54,354 nucleotides of DNA from Nostoc sp. UCD121 (GTDB taxonomy: Bacteria > Cyanobacteriota > Cyanobacteriia > Cyanobacteriales > Nostocaceae): assembly GCF_014222285.1 (NCBI RefSeq), contig NZ_JACKZS010000030.1:1-54354 (forward strand). The letters are read 5' to 3'. Of the stretch, positions 44,302 through 54,300 are shown in pieces; position 1 is the stretch's first letter; the number at the start of each line of letters is the position of its first letter. The notes under the pieces are model-generated. The model was not told where the DNA came from, did not search any database, and saw only the letters and a program-made list of their open reading frames with translations. A program made the translations under genes and the position numbers.

Positions 44302-45849
44302 CTACAAAACATCCTCAAGCATAGATGCTAATTCTTTATTTAACCGACCAGACTTAACAAATTCTGCATAAGTATCTGCTTCAATTGCCAGCAGTTCTCC
44401 TCGGAATTGTTCTGTTGTAAAACTCTGAAGATTGGGATATTCATCTTGTAATTTGTCAATTTTTGCCCGTAAATCTGCAAGTTCACTTTTGATTAGTGTC
44501 TCCTGATAACGGCGAAATTCTGGGTCGATGCCGGGGCGTTTGTCTGCCTGGAGGTGTTGCAAAACGCGTTCTAAGGCAATATGACGGGCAACTAATTCTA
44601 AATATTGCTCACGTAAGGGTGCATCACCTAGCAAATTGAGTTTTTCTAGCAAAGGTTTGATGGTCAATCCCTGAACAAGAAGAGTAAATAAAACTACTCC
44701 AAACACCGTAGCGATGATTTTTTCTCGCTCTGGCAGTATAGTCGATACGCTCAATGCCAGGGCAATGGAAACGGAACCGCGTAACCCGCCCCACCATAGG
44801 ATAGTTTGTTCTGGTAAAGAAATATCCGATTTGGTGATGCTAGTACTCAATTTGCTGAGAATCAAAAGAGCAACTGCCCGCATCAAAATCATTGCTGCTA
44901 CTGTCACCATAATGATTTGCAAGTTTTCGCCCAAACTAGCAAAGCGGATTTGGTCGCCAATCAGCAAGAAGACAATGGAGTTAACAAAGAACGCCAAAAA
45001 TTCCCAAAATTCGGAGACAATAATCCGGGTGCGGGGATTCATGCCGATACGAGAGCCAAAGTTGCCTAAAATCAAACCTGTGGTGACAACTCCAATTACC
45101 CCAGAACCACCTAAGTCTTCAATAATTAGGTAAGTGCCGTAAGCAGAAACTAGGGTTAAGGATTGTTCTACTAAGGGCAAATCGAAGCGCTGGGTGAGGT
45201 AGGAAATCCCAAATCCAATGAAAGCCCCCACCCCTACACCGATGCCAACAACTGTGAATAACTGCAATAAGATGGGCTGGAATTCCAATTCCACAGTTCC
45301 CAAAGATAAGGCCACCACAAAACTAAAGGCAACTACAGCCATACCATCATTGAATAAGCTTTCGCCTTCCATTAAGGTGGTAAGACGACTACCTACGCCG
45401 AGTTGACGGAACAAAGCGGTGACAGAAACAGGATCGGTTGCAGACAGGCTGACGGCGATGAGTAAAGCTGTAGTTAGAGAAATACCAATGAATTGATTGA
45501 GAGCGATCGCTACTCCGGCGATCGCAATTACCACCCCGAACACTGCATACAGGCAAATCGGCACTAAATCCCGCTTCAGTTCTGGCCATTTCAAATTCCA
45601 TGCAGCTTCAAACAACAGGGGTGGTAAAAAAATGAACAAAATTAATTCGGGGGAAAGGGTTACTAAACGGACATCAACAAACGCCAAACCTAACCCAACA
45701 ATCACCAGTAGTAAGGTGTAAGGAATATTGCGAAACCAGCTAAATACCTGCGGTAGTGTCGCCACACCTAAAGATACCGAAAGTACCAACAGAAACTGCT
45801 TGAGATTATTTGTAATGACTTCCTCGGCGATCGCTGATTCAAGTACCAT
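44302..45849 (-). CDS. Na+(K+)/H+ antiporter, CPA1 family
   Basis: 515 aa. About twelve hydrophobic segments run to residue 410, then a 100-residue cytoplasmic tail with charged helices (QEYPNL-like, LRAKIDKLQDEYP). Transport-core motifs: SATDPVSVTALFRQLGVGSRLTTLMEGESLFNDG (about residues 139-172, split), with the S-x-T-D-P-V-x-V and E-G-E-S-L-F-N-D elements that carry the ion-binding acidic residues. It exchanges Na+ or K+ for H+ at a membrane. It is divergent from the DUF389 gene, with 51 bases between start codons. A second CPA antiporter follows that gene. Confidence 0.92.
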   Translation of the reverse strand: MVLESAIAEEVITNNLKQFLLVLSVSLGVATLPQVFSWFRNIPYTLLLVIVGLGLAFVDVRLVTLSPELILFIFLPPLLFEAAWNLKWPELKRDLVPICLYAVFGVVIAIAGVAIALNQFIGISLTTALLIAVSLSATDPVSVTALFRQLGVGSRLTTLMEGESLFNDGMAVVAFSFVVALSLGTVELEFQPILLQLFTVVGIGVGVGAFIGFGISYLTQRFDLPLVEQSLTLVSAYGTYLIIEDLGGSGVIGVVTTGLILGNFGSRIGMNPRTRIIVSEFWEFLAFFVNSIVFLLIGDQIRFASLGENLQIIMVTVAAMILMRAVALLILSKLSTSITKSDISLPEQTILWWGGLRGSVSIALALSVSTILPEREKIIATVFGVVLFTLLVQGLTIKPLLEKLNLLGDAPLREQYLELVARHIALERVLQHLQADKRPGIDPEFRRYQETLIKSELADLRAKIDKLQDEYPNLQSFTTEQFRGELLAIEADTYAEFVKSGRLNKELASMLEDVL

Positions 45850-45860
45850 AAGTAAATTCC

Positions 45861-45903
45861 TGGTATAATTTTACATTTATCGTCATCTGACTATTTTCAG
45901 ATG
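45861..45903 (+). promoter_or_regulatory. Extended -10 promoter and start-codon hairpin for the DUF389 gene
   Basis: TGGTATAAT at 45861-45869 is an extended -10 element (TG, one base, TATAAT). Transcription would begin near 45876. CATCTGA (45884-45890) and TCAGATG (45897-45903) form a 7-bp stem with a CTATTT loop whose right arm includes the ATG at 45901. No Shine-Dalgarno is visible. The hairpin could hide the start codon. Promoter use and TSS are inferred. Confidence 0.4.
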
Positions 45904-46962
45904 ACACCGGTTCAATGGGAAACTTTAATTAGAGATAACCGAACATTCAGGAGGAAGGTCTTGGGTAATAACATTCGAGACCGATTTAAAAATTTCCGTC
46001 GCCGGGGTTCGCAACCGGAACAACTCCAACAGCTACAAACAGATTTGCTGGCAGAATCAGCCTTAGACTCAGCTTACATAATATTGATTATTAGCTCCTG
46101 TGCGATCGCAACTTTGGGTTTATTATCTAACAGTGCAGCCGTAATTATCGGCGCAATGATTATTGCCCCTCTAATGTTGCCGATTCGCGGGTTAGCTTTT
46201 GGTGCTTTGCAAGCAGATATTACTTTGTTTCGTAAGGGAGTAGTTGCTGTAGTAGTGGGTACGCTGTTAGCAATAGCGATCGCCTGGACTCTGGGTTGGC
46301 TGGTGGGGTTGCCCAGTTATGGTAGTGAAGTGCTGGCTCGATCAAGACCAACATTGTTAGATTTGGGAATTGCGGTTGCGGCTGGTGGTATTAGTGGTTA
46401 CGCCAAAATTGAGACGAAAATCTCTGGTAGTTTAGCAGGAACTGCGATCGCTGTTGCCCTCATGCCTCCCGTCTGCGTGATTGGCTTAGGCTTGGCACAA
46501 GGGAATTGGTCACTCAGTTTCGGGGCAACCCTACTTTATCTCACCAACTTGCTAGGTATTGCCCTCTCCTGTATGGTGACATTTGTGGTAGCAGGTTACA
46601 CTTCAATGGCGCGGGCACGTCAACCCCTAATTTGGACTATGGCTTTGACAGCTATCCTGCTAATTCCTTTGGGAGTAAGCTTTGCCCGACTTGTACGACA
46701 AGCGCAACTAGAAACCAGCTTACGAAAAGCATTATTGAATCGAACTGTCACCTTTGGGCGATTGCAGTTACTTAACAGTAATACTAATTGGTTGACAAAT
46801 CCCCCAGAAGTTCGTTTGAGTGTCCGGGCAAGGGAACCTGTCACACCTCGGCAAGTAGAATTATTAGAAGAATTTATCAAGCGAGAGATGGGGCAAGCAT
46901 TCACTTTAATTTTTGAAGTTGGTCAAGTAGAAGAAATTCGACGTTCTGAACCCACGCCCTAA
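45901..46962 (+). CDS. DUF389 membrane protein
   Basis: 353 aa. A basic N-terminus (IRDRFKNFRRRG) is followed by about seven or eight membrane segments from residue 60. The DUF389 landmarks are the GLLSNSAAVIIGAMIIAPLM and PIRGLAFG stretches (about 78-105) and, in the second part, GISGYAKIETKISGSLAGTAIAVALMPP (about 165-193, split). The C-terminal 100 residues are soluble and include a beta-rich, ACT-like end (VRLSVRAREPVTPRQVELLEEFI). The family is a membrane protein of unknown transport or anchoring role. It is followed 68 bases later by a CPA antiporter on the same strand, so the two are probably one transcript. Confidence 0.85.
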   Translation: MTPVQWETLIRDNRTFRRKVLGNNIRDRFKNFRRRGSQPEQLQQLQTDLLAESALDSAYIILIISSCAIATLGLLSNSAAVIIGAMIIAPLMLPIRGLAFGALQADITLFRKGVVAVVVGTLLAIAIAWTLGWLVGLPSYGSEVLARSRPTLLDLGIAVAAGGISGYAKIETKISGSLAGTAIAVALMPPVCVIGLGLAQGNWSLSFGATLLYLTNLLGIALSCMVTFVVAGYTSMARARQPLIWTMALTAILLIPLGVSFARLVRQAQLETSLRKALLNRTVTFGRLQLLNSNTNWLTNPPEVRLSVRAREPVTPRQVELLEEFIKREMGQAFTLIFEVGQVEEIRRSEPTP

Positions 46963-47030
46963 AGTTGCTAATTTGGTAGCAATAAAGTGAGAATCTATCA
47001 GTGAAGTCCAAATCTCTTTAGATCGTAATA

Positions 47031-48584
47031 GTGGATGTTACCGAATTAGTCAAAGTTTCAATTATTCTCTTGCTCCTTGCTACAGGAGTAGCTTTGCTAT
47101 CCCGGCGGTTGCGAATCCCTTATGTGACGGGTTTAGTATTGGCAGGTTTGCCAATCACTGAATTGTTATCTCGTCCGATTGGTTTAAATCCAACCTTGGT
47201 TTTGAACCTTTTCTTACCAATTCTCATCTTTGAAGCTGGCATTAATACAGATGTCAGCCGTCTACGCAGCACGTTTAAACCAATTGCCCTGCTAGCTGGG
47301 CCTGGGGCTGTGCTTTCGAGTGGGATTATTGCCGCCCTGTTAAAATTTGGGCTGGGACTGAGTTGGATACCTGCGTTATTTGTCGGAGTAATTCTGGCAA
47401 ATACTGATACAGTTTCCATGATTGCCGTCTTTAAGGAAATACCAGTACCCTCCCGGCTTTCCACCATCGTTGAAGGAGAAACTTTATTTAATGATGCAGC
47501 TGCTCTAGTTTCATTCAACCTAATTTTGCAAGTATATTCTACAGGTTCACTCACCTTTGTAGAGGGAATCCAACAACTGCTATTTATCTCTTTAGGAGGC
47601 TGCCTAGTAGGGTTAGTCTTGGGCTACTTGAGCATACCTGTATTCGCCCGTTTAGATGATGCCCTTAGCAGCTTATTACTAACAGTTGCAGTTGCATTGG
47701 GAACTTTTCAAGTTGGGCAATTTCTCGGTGTGTCGGGTGCTGTCGCTGTAGTTGTCGCTGGATTAATTTTCGGGAATTTAGGGCTTTCTCAGAATACTTC
47801 TGCTTCTAGTCGCATCACCTTATTGAGTTTCTGGGAATATGCCAGTTTTACTGTCAACACCTTTATTTTTCTGCTAATTGGTGTAGAAATAGACCTGGTA
47901 ACGCTCTGGAGAACTTTACCTGCAATTCTCTTTGCAGTTTTGGCTTATCAAGTTGGGCGAGTTCTTACAGTCTATCCTCTGCTAGCAGGGATTCGTTTGA
48001 TTGACCGTCCAATTCCATTACGTTGGCAACATTTACTCTTTTTAGGTAATATCAAAGGCTCGCTCTCTATGGCTCTGGCGTTGAGTTTGCCAGAAACACT
48101 ACCAGGGCGAGATGTTCTCATCGCTTTAGTTTTTGGTAGTGTGCTAGTGTCGTTAGTGGGACAGGGTTTAAGTTTGCCTTGGGTGGTAAAACGCTTACAA
48201 TTATCTAAATTTTCAGAAACTCAACAACAGGTTGAAGAGTTACAAGCGCAGTTGATGACGGGTAAGGCAGCACAGGATGAATTAGATAGTTTGTTGAAAT
48301 CAGGTGTATTACCAAAAGCTGTTTATGAAGAGATGCGTTCAGCTTATCAAGTGCGAATTGCCGGTGCAGAAAAGACACTGCGGGAACTTTATAATCGTCG
48401 TCCTGATGATGTGGATGGCAAAAGTAACAGCAGTGTTAAACTTGATGCCATTCGCCGCCGTTTACTGCTAGCAGAAAAAGGAGCGCTCAATGAGGCGATG
48501 CGGAAGCGAATTCTCTCAGAAGAAATTGTGCGCGGACGGATACAAAATCTTGATGAACAATTGTTGAAGTTAGATGATGATTAA
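47031..48584 (+). CDS. Cation/H+ antiporter, CPA family (second)
   Basis: 517 aa starting at GTG. About twelve or thirteen membrane segments run to residue 385, then a charged cytoplasmic tail of about 130 residues with a helix-rich region (QVEELQAQLMTGKAAQDEL). Core motifs: ANTDTVSMIAVFKEIPVPSRL (about 123-143) and VEGETLFNDAAALV (about 147-160), which hold the ND and ED pairs of CPA exchangers. Compared with the gene at 44302 the motif reads NTDTVS rather than SATDPVS, so it belongs to a different subgroup. It starts 68 bases after DUF389 with which it likely shares a transcript. A 21-bp tandem repeat begins about 70 bases after the stop. Confidence 0.9.
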   Translation: MDVTELVKVSIILLLLATGVALLSRRLRIPYVTGLVLAGLPITELLSRPIGLNPTLVLNLFLPILIFEAGINTDVSRLRSTFKPIALLAGPGAVLSSGIIAALLKFGLGLSWIPALFVGVILANTDTVSMIAVFKEIPVPSRLSTIVEGETLFNDAAALVSFNLILQVYSTGSLTFVEGIQQLLFISLGGCLVGLVLGYLSIPVFARLDDALSSLLLTVAVALGTFQVGQFLGVSGAVAVVVAGLIFGNLGLSQNTSASSRITLLSFWEYASFTVNTFIFLLIGVEIDLVTLWRTLPAILFAVLAYQVGRVLTVYPLLAGIRLIDRPIPLRWQHLLFLGNIKGSLSMALALSLPETLPGRDVLIALVFGSVLVSLVGQGLSLPWVVKRLQLSKFSETQQQVEELQAQLMTGKAAQDELDSLLKSGVLPKAVYEEMRSAYQVRIAGAEKTLRELYNRRPDDVDGKSNSSVKLDAIRRRLLLAEKGALNEAMRKRILSEEIVRGRIQNLDEQLLKLDDD

Positions 48585-48655
48585 ATGTGGGGAATTGGGA
48601 ATGGGGAACTTGTACTGAGCGAAGTCGAAGTATTGGGAATTGGGAATAGTCTGGC

Positions 48656-48949
48656 CTTTGTCGATGAACCTCTGAGCTTCGTTAGTGAACCTCTGAGCTT
48701 TGCGAGTGAACCTTGGAGCTTTGCGAGTGAACCTTGGAGCTTTGCGAGTGAACCTCTGATCTTTGTGAGTGAACCTTTGAGCTTTGTGAGTGAACCTTTG
48801 AGCTTTGCGAGTGAACCTTTGAGCTTTGCGAGTGAACCTTTGAGCTTTGTCGATGAACCTCTGAGCTTTGTGAGTGAACCTTTGAGCTTTGTGAGTGAAC
48901 CTTTGAGCTTTGCGAGTGAACCTCTGAGCTTTGTCGAAGAACCTCTGAG
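48656..48949. repeat. Tandem repeat: 14 copies of a 21-bp unit
   Basis: Consensus CTTTGNGAGTGAACCTNTGAG, 14 contiguous units with small changes, including three with TCGAT or TCGAA in place of the middle. Because 21 is a multiple of 3, frames stay open on both strands: plus FVSEPLS heptads, minus KLKGSLT heptads. A plus-strand ATG abuts the antiporter stop (48585) and would encode 124 aa; a minus-strand frame would encode 136 aa. Neither has a ribosome site or a natural N-terminus, so the tract is not called a gene. Confidence 0.9.
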
Positions 48950-49103
48950 CTTTTGCTGATTGATTAAAATCTGCTGCTTCCTGTAAGACATTAAGTCAGA
49001 GACTCAATGAATGCATTCTTATACAGAGCATGAAAACGAAGAAAAACTTAATTACGAATTACGAACTTGTACTGAGCGTAGCCGAAGTATTACGAATTAC
49101 GAA
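48950..49103. other. Short dispersed repeats after the tandem tract
   Basis: ACTTGTACTGAGCG(A/T)AG(T/C)CGAAGTATT occurs at about 48608-48634 and again at about 49066-49092. The second copy is followed by ACGAATT repeats, with a HIP1 site close by. No gene. Confidence 0.55.
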
Positions 49104-49664
49104 TTACGAAGGCGATCGCTTATAGTTATTTTGACTTTTAATTACTCTACCAGGACTGATAAAAGAAATTCCTTGTTGGAAGTCAGTACCAATCATCACT
49201 GCTTCCACTATAGGTTCGGATATTTCTGTTTGAGCTACCCACTCGACAATAAAGTTTGCGCCTAAACCTCCACTGGTATCATTTCTATTTATAAAAAAAT
49301 CTGTCGAAGCTAGCGCATCAAGTTGAATAGGACGCTCCAAATACTGTTTAATTAATTTCCCTTCTGAGTTGTAGTAGCGCACAGAAGTAATAACGATCGG
49401 ATTGGTCAAATCTGTATTCCGAATACTGAGTGTAACCGCTAACTCGAAAATCTCCTGCTTATTGTGATGATAAATATGTGAATAGACAGGAACATAAACA
49501 GTTTGACCGCTTGCTATCTTAAAATTCTTATCTAGCGTTACTATTTTTTGAACTGGGGTTGCTTGAGTGGCGTTAGGTTGTGATTTGGATGAAATATTTG
49601 TTGATTGACAAGATACAAGAAAAATAACAGCGATCGCTAAAATATATGGATACGGCTTCATCAA
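49104..49664 (-). CDS. DUF3124 lipoprotein
   Basis: 186 aa. The signal peptide ends in VSC (lipobox, cysteine near residue 19), so the mature protein should be a lipid-anchored periplasmic or outer-membrane protein. The mature part is beta-rich: GQTVYVPVYSHIYHH (about 53-67), LAVTLSIRNTDLTNPIVITSVRYYNSEGKLI (about 75-105, split) and FIVEWVAQ, the DUF3124 pattern. A C-terminal region (VMIGTDFQQGISFISPGRVI) is also typical. Function unknown. It is the last of three genes on this strand after the TrkA-N and YflT-like genes, with gaps of about 70 bases. Confidence 0.82.
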   Translation of the reverse strand: MMKPYPYILAIAVIFLVSCQSTNISSKSQPNATQATPVQKIVTLDKNFKIASGQTVYVPVYSHIYHHNKQEIFELAVTLSIRNTDLTNPIVITSVRYYNSEGKLIKQYLERPIQLDALASTDFFINRNDTSGGLGANFIVEWVAQTEISEPIVEAVMIGTDFQQGISFISPGRVIKSQNNYKRSPS

Positions 49665-49735
49665 AATTATTTATACCCATTTTTATACATCGGTAGCTAA
49701 TCCCACCTAATCAAGAGTTTCGGTAGGCATTGCGC

Positions 49736-50413
49736 TCAACATCTTTGCTCAATAAAATCAATGACTTGATGTAAAGATCCTGGTTTAGTCACAATCAACA
49801 CTGTTGAATGAGGTTCCAGTATTGTACTGCCGTTAGGAATCATCAAATCTTCGTGGGGATGGGATTGATAACCAATAATTAGCGAACCACTAGGAAATCG
49901 GGCATCCTGAGCGATTTCGGCAACACTACGACCGGCAACATAGCAATTGTTTGGGATGGCAAGTTTCAGAACCTCAATCTGTCCTTGCTCAAAATGCATC
50001 ATTGATTCCACTTGGGGATACTCAATGGCATTCACCATTGTTGAAACTGATAGTTCCACAGTACTGATAATATGGTTGGCTCCAGCTATCCGCAGTGGTT
50101 CAGCAAAATCGGGGTGACGCATCCGGCTCAAAATATGGGTGACACCGTAGTGTTTAGCAAGAGTTACCATTGCCAAGTTTAAGGCATCACTTCTTAAGAC
50201 AGCTGCCAAGGAACCTGCTTTGCGAATCCCAGCTTCTAGCAATACTTCTGTACTCACAGCACTGCCTTCAAAAGCCATTGCTCCTACTTGTTCACGGGCA
50301 TAACGGCAAGCGATAGGGTCAACGTCAATTACAGCAACAGTATGTCCTAGCTCTACGAGTTTTTGTGCCAAACTTAAGCCCACTAAGCCGGCTCCACCTA
50401 TTAGTACGTACAT
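49736..50413 (-). CDS. TrkA-N / RCK-domain protein
   Basis: 225 aa. An N-terminal NAD(H)-binding Rossmann domain, VLIGGAGLVGLSLAQKL (residues 3-19) with IDVDP, is followed from about residue 135 by an RCK C-terminal domain (YVAGRSVAEIA...LIIGYQ...STVLIVTKP). Such proteins gate K+ channels and transporters or antiporters by NAD(H), c-di-AMP or nucleotide binding. No membrane segments are visible, so it would act as a separate regulatory subunit. No Trk/Ktr channel lies in the window, but two CPA antiporters do; partnership is inference. Confidence 0.88.
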   Translation of the reverse strand: MYVLIGGAGLVGLSLAQKLVELGHTVAVIDVDPIACRYAREQVGAMAFEGSAVSTEVLLEAGIRKAGSLAAVLRSDALNLAMVTLAKHYGVTHILSRMRHPDFAEPLRIAGANHIISTVELSVSTMVNAIEYPQVESMMHFEQGQIEVLKLAIPNNCYVAGRSVAEIAQDARFPSGSLIIGYQSHPHEDLMIPNGSTILEPHSTVLIVTKPGSLHQVIDFIEQRC

Positions 50414-50482
50414 AGCTGCTCTTTTTACTTTTTTTTGATCTTCCTATTCCACTTTACAAGTTAGGAAAGTAGAGATATACGT

Positions 50483-51019
50483 TCAACTTCTGGGAATATC
50501 AAAAATACGCCATTCTTGAATACCAAAACGCTTCAGAATTGGTTCGGCTTGATGGATATTGTCTTCTGTACTTTCTATTGTCACTAAATAATTGCCTTGA
50601 AATACTCGGTCATTATAGAGTTTGGCGGCTTCTTCAGGAAGAAACCAACCCCGCAGTGCGCCAATAAGACCGCCAGCTGCTGCACTAGCTCCACTTCCTA
50701 AAAGTGTGGCTAAAACAGACTCAGCTGCTAGTGCTGGGCCAAAACCAGGAATAAGCAAAATACCAAAACCCGCAACCAAGGTAAGTAAACCTCCCGCCCT
50801 AGCACCTGCTAATCCACCCGCCTTAGCACCTTCAGCAGGAGTGAGAGTACTTTCACTCGTGTCAGAACTGTCAAGTTGCTCATTGAGCTTGGGTGTTTTA
50901 GTGATTACAGAAATCTCATTCATCGGAAAGCCACTACTTCTAAGTTCGTCGAGTGCCTGTAGTGCAATTTGGCGATCGCGAAATATACCAATAGCGTGTT
51001 GAAGTTGTCCAGAAGCCAT
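50483..51019 (-). CDS. YflT-like general-stress protein with glycine zipper
   Basis: 178 aa. Residues about 8-45 (AIGIFRDRQIALQALDELRSSGFPMNEISVIT) match the N-terminal alpha/beta unit of the general stress protein 17M (YflT) domain. A middle region of about 85 residues is Gly/Ala-rich (AGGLAGARAGGLLTLVAGFGIL, GSGASAAAGGLIGAL; glycine zipper, membrane-binding). The C-terminal part (NYLVTIESTEDNIHQAEPILKRFGIQEWRIF) is a second alpha/beta unit. Proteins of this layout are stress-induced in cyanobacteria; function unknown. It precedes the TrkA gene by 69 bases. Confidence 0.8.
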   Translation of the reverse strand: MASGQLQHAIGIFRDRQIALQALDELRSSGFPMNEISVITKTPKLNEQLDSSDTSESTLTPAEGAKAGGLAGARAGGLLTLVAGFGILLIPGFGPALAAESVLATLLGSGASAAAGGLIGALRGWFLPEEAAKLYNDRVFQGNYLVTIESTEDNIHQAEPILKRFGIQEWRIFDIPRS

Positions 51020-51170
51020 TTTGTTTGCCTCCCAAAAGCATTGATGAACCTGTACAGCTTTTGCTGGTGATTGACTTATTCACAGTCTGACCAACAAATG
51101 TGACCAGAAAGTGTTAAGGCAATCTGGTTTGGTACAAGCGCGATAAGTAGGCGATAGGCAATAGGCAACA

Positions 51171-51276
51171 GTTTTGTAGGTTGGGTGAAGGCTTTGCGTA
51201 ACCCAACATAAATAAGGTGGTAATGTTGGGTTGCGTTTAACTCCACCCAGCCTACATAAATATATCTTTTAAAAAA
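51171..51276. repeat. Nested-palindrome repeat (GTAGGTTGGGT type), copy 3
   Basis: The best-preserved copy: TGTAGGTTGGGTGAAGG, GCGTAACCCAACAT, AATGTTGGGTTGCG, then ACCCAGCCTACATAAATATATC and a TTTTAAAAAAC end shared with copy 1. It lies in the 303-base gap between the YflT-like and HEAT-repeat genes; nothing else is named there. Confidence 0.85.
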
Positions 51277-51322
51277 CCTTACCAGTAATGTAAACAACAG
51301 TATTATTTCAGTACAGATAATA

Positions 51323-54300
51323 TCAATTGTAATTTTTGAATTGGTATTTTTCGAGTAACTCTTTAACTTGAGCGGCTACCAAAGGATGTGGATCTTTTTG
51401 TAACTGGGGTAAGATTTGCAAAAGAACGCGATGTGAAACCATATTTAGATATGCGATCGCAGCTTCTCTAACAAAGCCTGTGGGATGACGCAAACTTACT
51501 AATATCTCAGAACTGGTAAGTCTGATGCGAGTTACTTGAGCAAAATGGAAACAACAAGCTAGACACCAATCAGAAAGGAAGTTACCCAACATCAGCAATC
51601 TGTGGAGGCGATCGCTAACTAGCATATTCTCATATTCTACGATCTTGGCTTCTACAAGATATTGCAACTTTTCTGATTGCGGTCGGTTATCTAAAATATT
51701 CAGCAATAGAGACTTGCAAGGCAAAGTTACGGTATGCTCTAAGATTTCTAAACCCCGTGCTAAGTTTACCACTGAGAGCGATCGCAGATTAAACGCTGCT
51801 GCCTGCATCTTTTCTGGTGAGTAAAGCAATCTGAGCAACAGTAGCAGCCGCTCTTTAACATCCAATTCCAATTCTAAAAGGGCGCGTTGCAGTAACTCAG
51901 AGACAATCACAATCCTTTCACTTGATTGATGATTTTCTTTTTCATCTAATATTTTCAAGTCTATATATGCACCATAAATCTCGCCTAAAAACTTTAATTC
52001 CTGCTCAATTAAATTTTCTACCCGACTTTCATAAAACCGATCTACTAAACCTCTAATTCCTGGTTGTTTATGTATTTTTAGTAAGCTACGAAGAATATGA
52101 TCCCTATTTATACCCCAGGATGCCTCCAAGTTTTCCCATAAAGTCTCTAATGCTTCCTGAGTGCCAATTTGAGCAATGGTACGCCAAGCATACATTCGCA
52201 CTACTTCTGGTTTGTAAATATTGGTAGCTAACCGCAACAGCATCTCTATCGCTTCATTTTCTAGTCGCACTAGGGATGACATTGCTATAGTGCGGGTTGA
52301 TTTGTAATAAAGTGCTGCAATCAGCGCCGAATAGTACTCTTCTAAATGGGTTGCTGCAATCATTTCCAATACAGCACAGCGCACCCGTAACGACTCATCT
52401 TGTAATAAATTCGGGATGTGAATCCGCAACGCCTGCAAATAAACTGCTTCTCTAAGCGCTCTAACTCCATTCACCCGTTCCCGTTCTTTCTTATGAGTTA
52501 ACATCCGGCGCATAGTTTGGGTAGCTGCTACCTTTTGCATGGGCGTTCCCTGACGTAAGACTAAAGCGGCGGCGGTAGCGCGGATGAGTGAGTTTTGGCG
52601 GGGGTTGAGATATTCTTCTAAAATACTTAAATTGGGATTTGGTTCGGCTAGCCAAACGTAACGTAGTGCTAGGGCAAAAACTTCGGGGTTAGTTTCTTGG
52701 GGTTGTTCTAACAAAGGACGAATGGCGGATAGATAAGCGGGATTGGCACCTGCTATCAGCATCACTTCCAAACTTTGGCGCTGCAAATCTGGGGTTAACT
52801 TAACTAACAGGGGCGCTAAAACTTCCGCACATCCTTGGGGGTCAATTTGGGCTAAAAGTTCAATACAAGAGCGTTTATCAGCCTCGCTGCCTTTTTCTGC
52901 TAAAGCTTTGACTACCCCCTGCTTAAAGAAGCGTAAGCCGACATTGGTTGCACTCAACTGGCCCCGTGCCACACTCAAGACTAACAGTTCAACGTAGCGC
53001 GATCGCAATTCCCAAACTACTTTTAAACAGGTGCTAGCTATCAGCATTGTTTCTGCTACTAACACCCACTTTTGCAGGGATACGGGTACAAAGCGGTTAC
53101 AAAACAATAGAGTTGCAAAAATTAGTACTCCTGTCAAACCTGTAGCGATCGCTTCAGCTGTTCCCCCAGATAAAGTCTGCATCCGGCTGCGAATTGCCTC
53201 GGGAATCGGTTGGTACAGGATGGGGCCGCTACTCATCACAAAGGTGTAGCGCAGAAGTTCATCGCAGAATTTGACAATTATCAGACCCCAGAAAAAACTT
53301 TGCGATTGGATGGCTGGAATTAAATGCAGTAATACCAGAACTCCTGGTAGTGAAAAGCCTACGGTAATTGGTAAAAGTGTCGCTGTGAAAAATACCCCCA
53401 TCCGTTCAATGAGTCGGCTGGAAATAAACCACTGCAATAACAACTCACACAGTCCCAACATCCCACCAAAAAGACCCAAGAAACTGGCGAGTTCTCGGTC
53501 GCCCAAATTGGATTGGAGTTCGCGCAGATATTGAAAATCTATTAACAACCCAATGACTTGCAACAGACCGACAAAAGCAAACAATTGCCAAACATAGCGC
53601 TTCAGAGGACTTTTAATAAAGCGCTCTCGTGAAGCTTGTTCTTCAGGAATTAGTCTTTGTGGGGTTTCAGGAAAAGCCGCTCGATAGTGATTAGTTAAAT
53701 ACAATAAAATCCCCGATCCTAATAAAATCACTAAACAGGCGATGAAGATGATCTTATTGAGCGAGGTGTATTGCACTAGCCAAGGCAAACTAAAGCCACT
53801 AATTACATCTGCTACCAAAAGTCCACTACTCACAAGTGGGTAAGTCCGCTTAATCTCTCGAATGTTAAATATTTGGTTAGCGACAATGGAGGTGTTGAGA
53901 TCGTTGACTACATAAAGGGCATCTACCCATAGCCGCAGCAGAAAGGCCGAAATAACTACCAGGTAAGAAACATGAGATCCCCAACGTAATAAAACTAATA
54001 GAAGTAATGGCATCAACATGCAAGGTGCGATCGCTACAATCACCCGGCGTAAGGGAAAAATCCTTTGCAGCCAAGAGTATAAAAAAACCAGTGCTGCGCT
54101 CATAACGGCACTGGCAATATACATCCACGGCAATAGATGAGTCCCATATTCATCTAAAAACAGCGCCACCGTACTGTCTTCTGCCCACCGCAATCCTACA
54201 CATACAGTTGTGTAAAAAATAAACATTAGCTGTGTTCGTTCACTCTCCTCTGGCCGGAGATTCACCCACTGTAGTAGTCGTGGTAAAACAACTTTATTTA

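Noticed and set aside
48656..48949. CRISPR array
   Set aside because: Units are contiguous 21-mers without unique spacers and no cas gene is present.
48581..48991. Minus-strand frame with KLKGSLT heptads
   Set aside because: Open only because the 21-bp repeat has no stops in this frame; no ribosome site and it overlaps the antiporter stop.
51076..51297. Minus-strand frame of 73 codons
   Set aside because: It lies largely inside the nested-palindrome repeat at 51171-51276.
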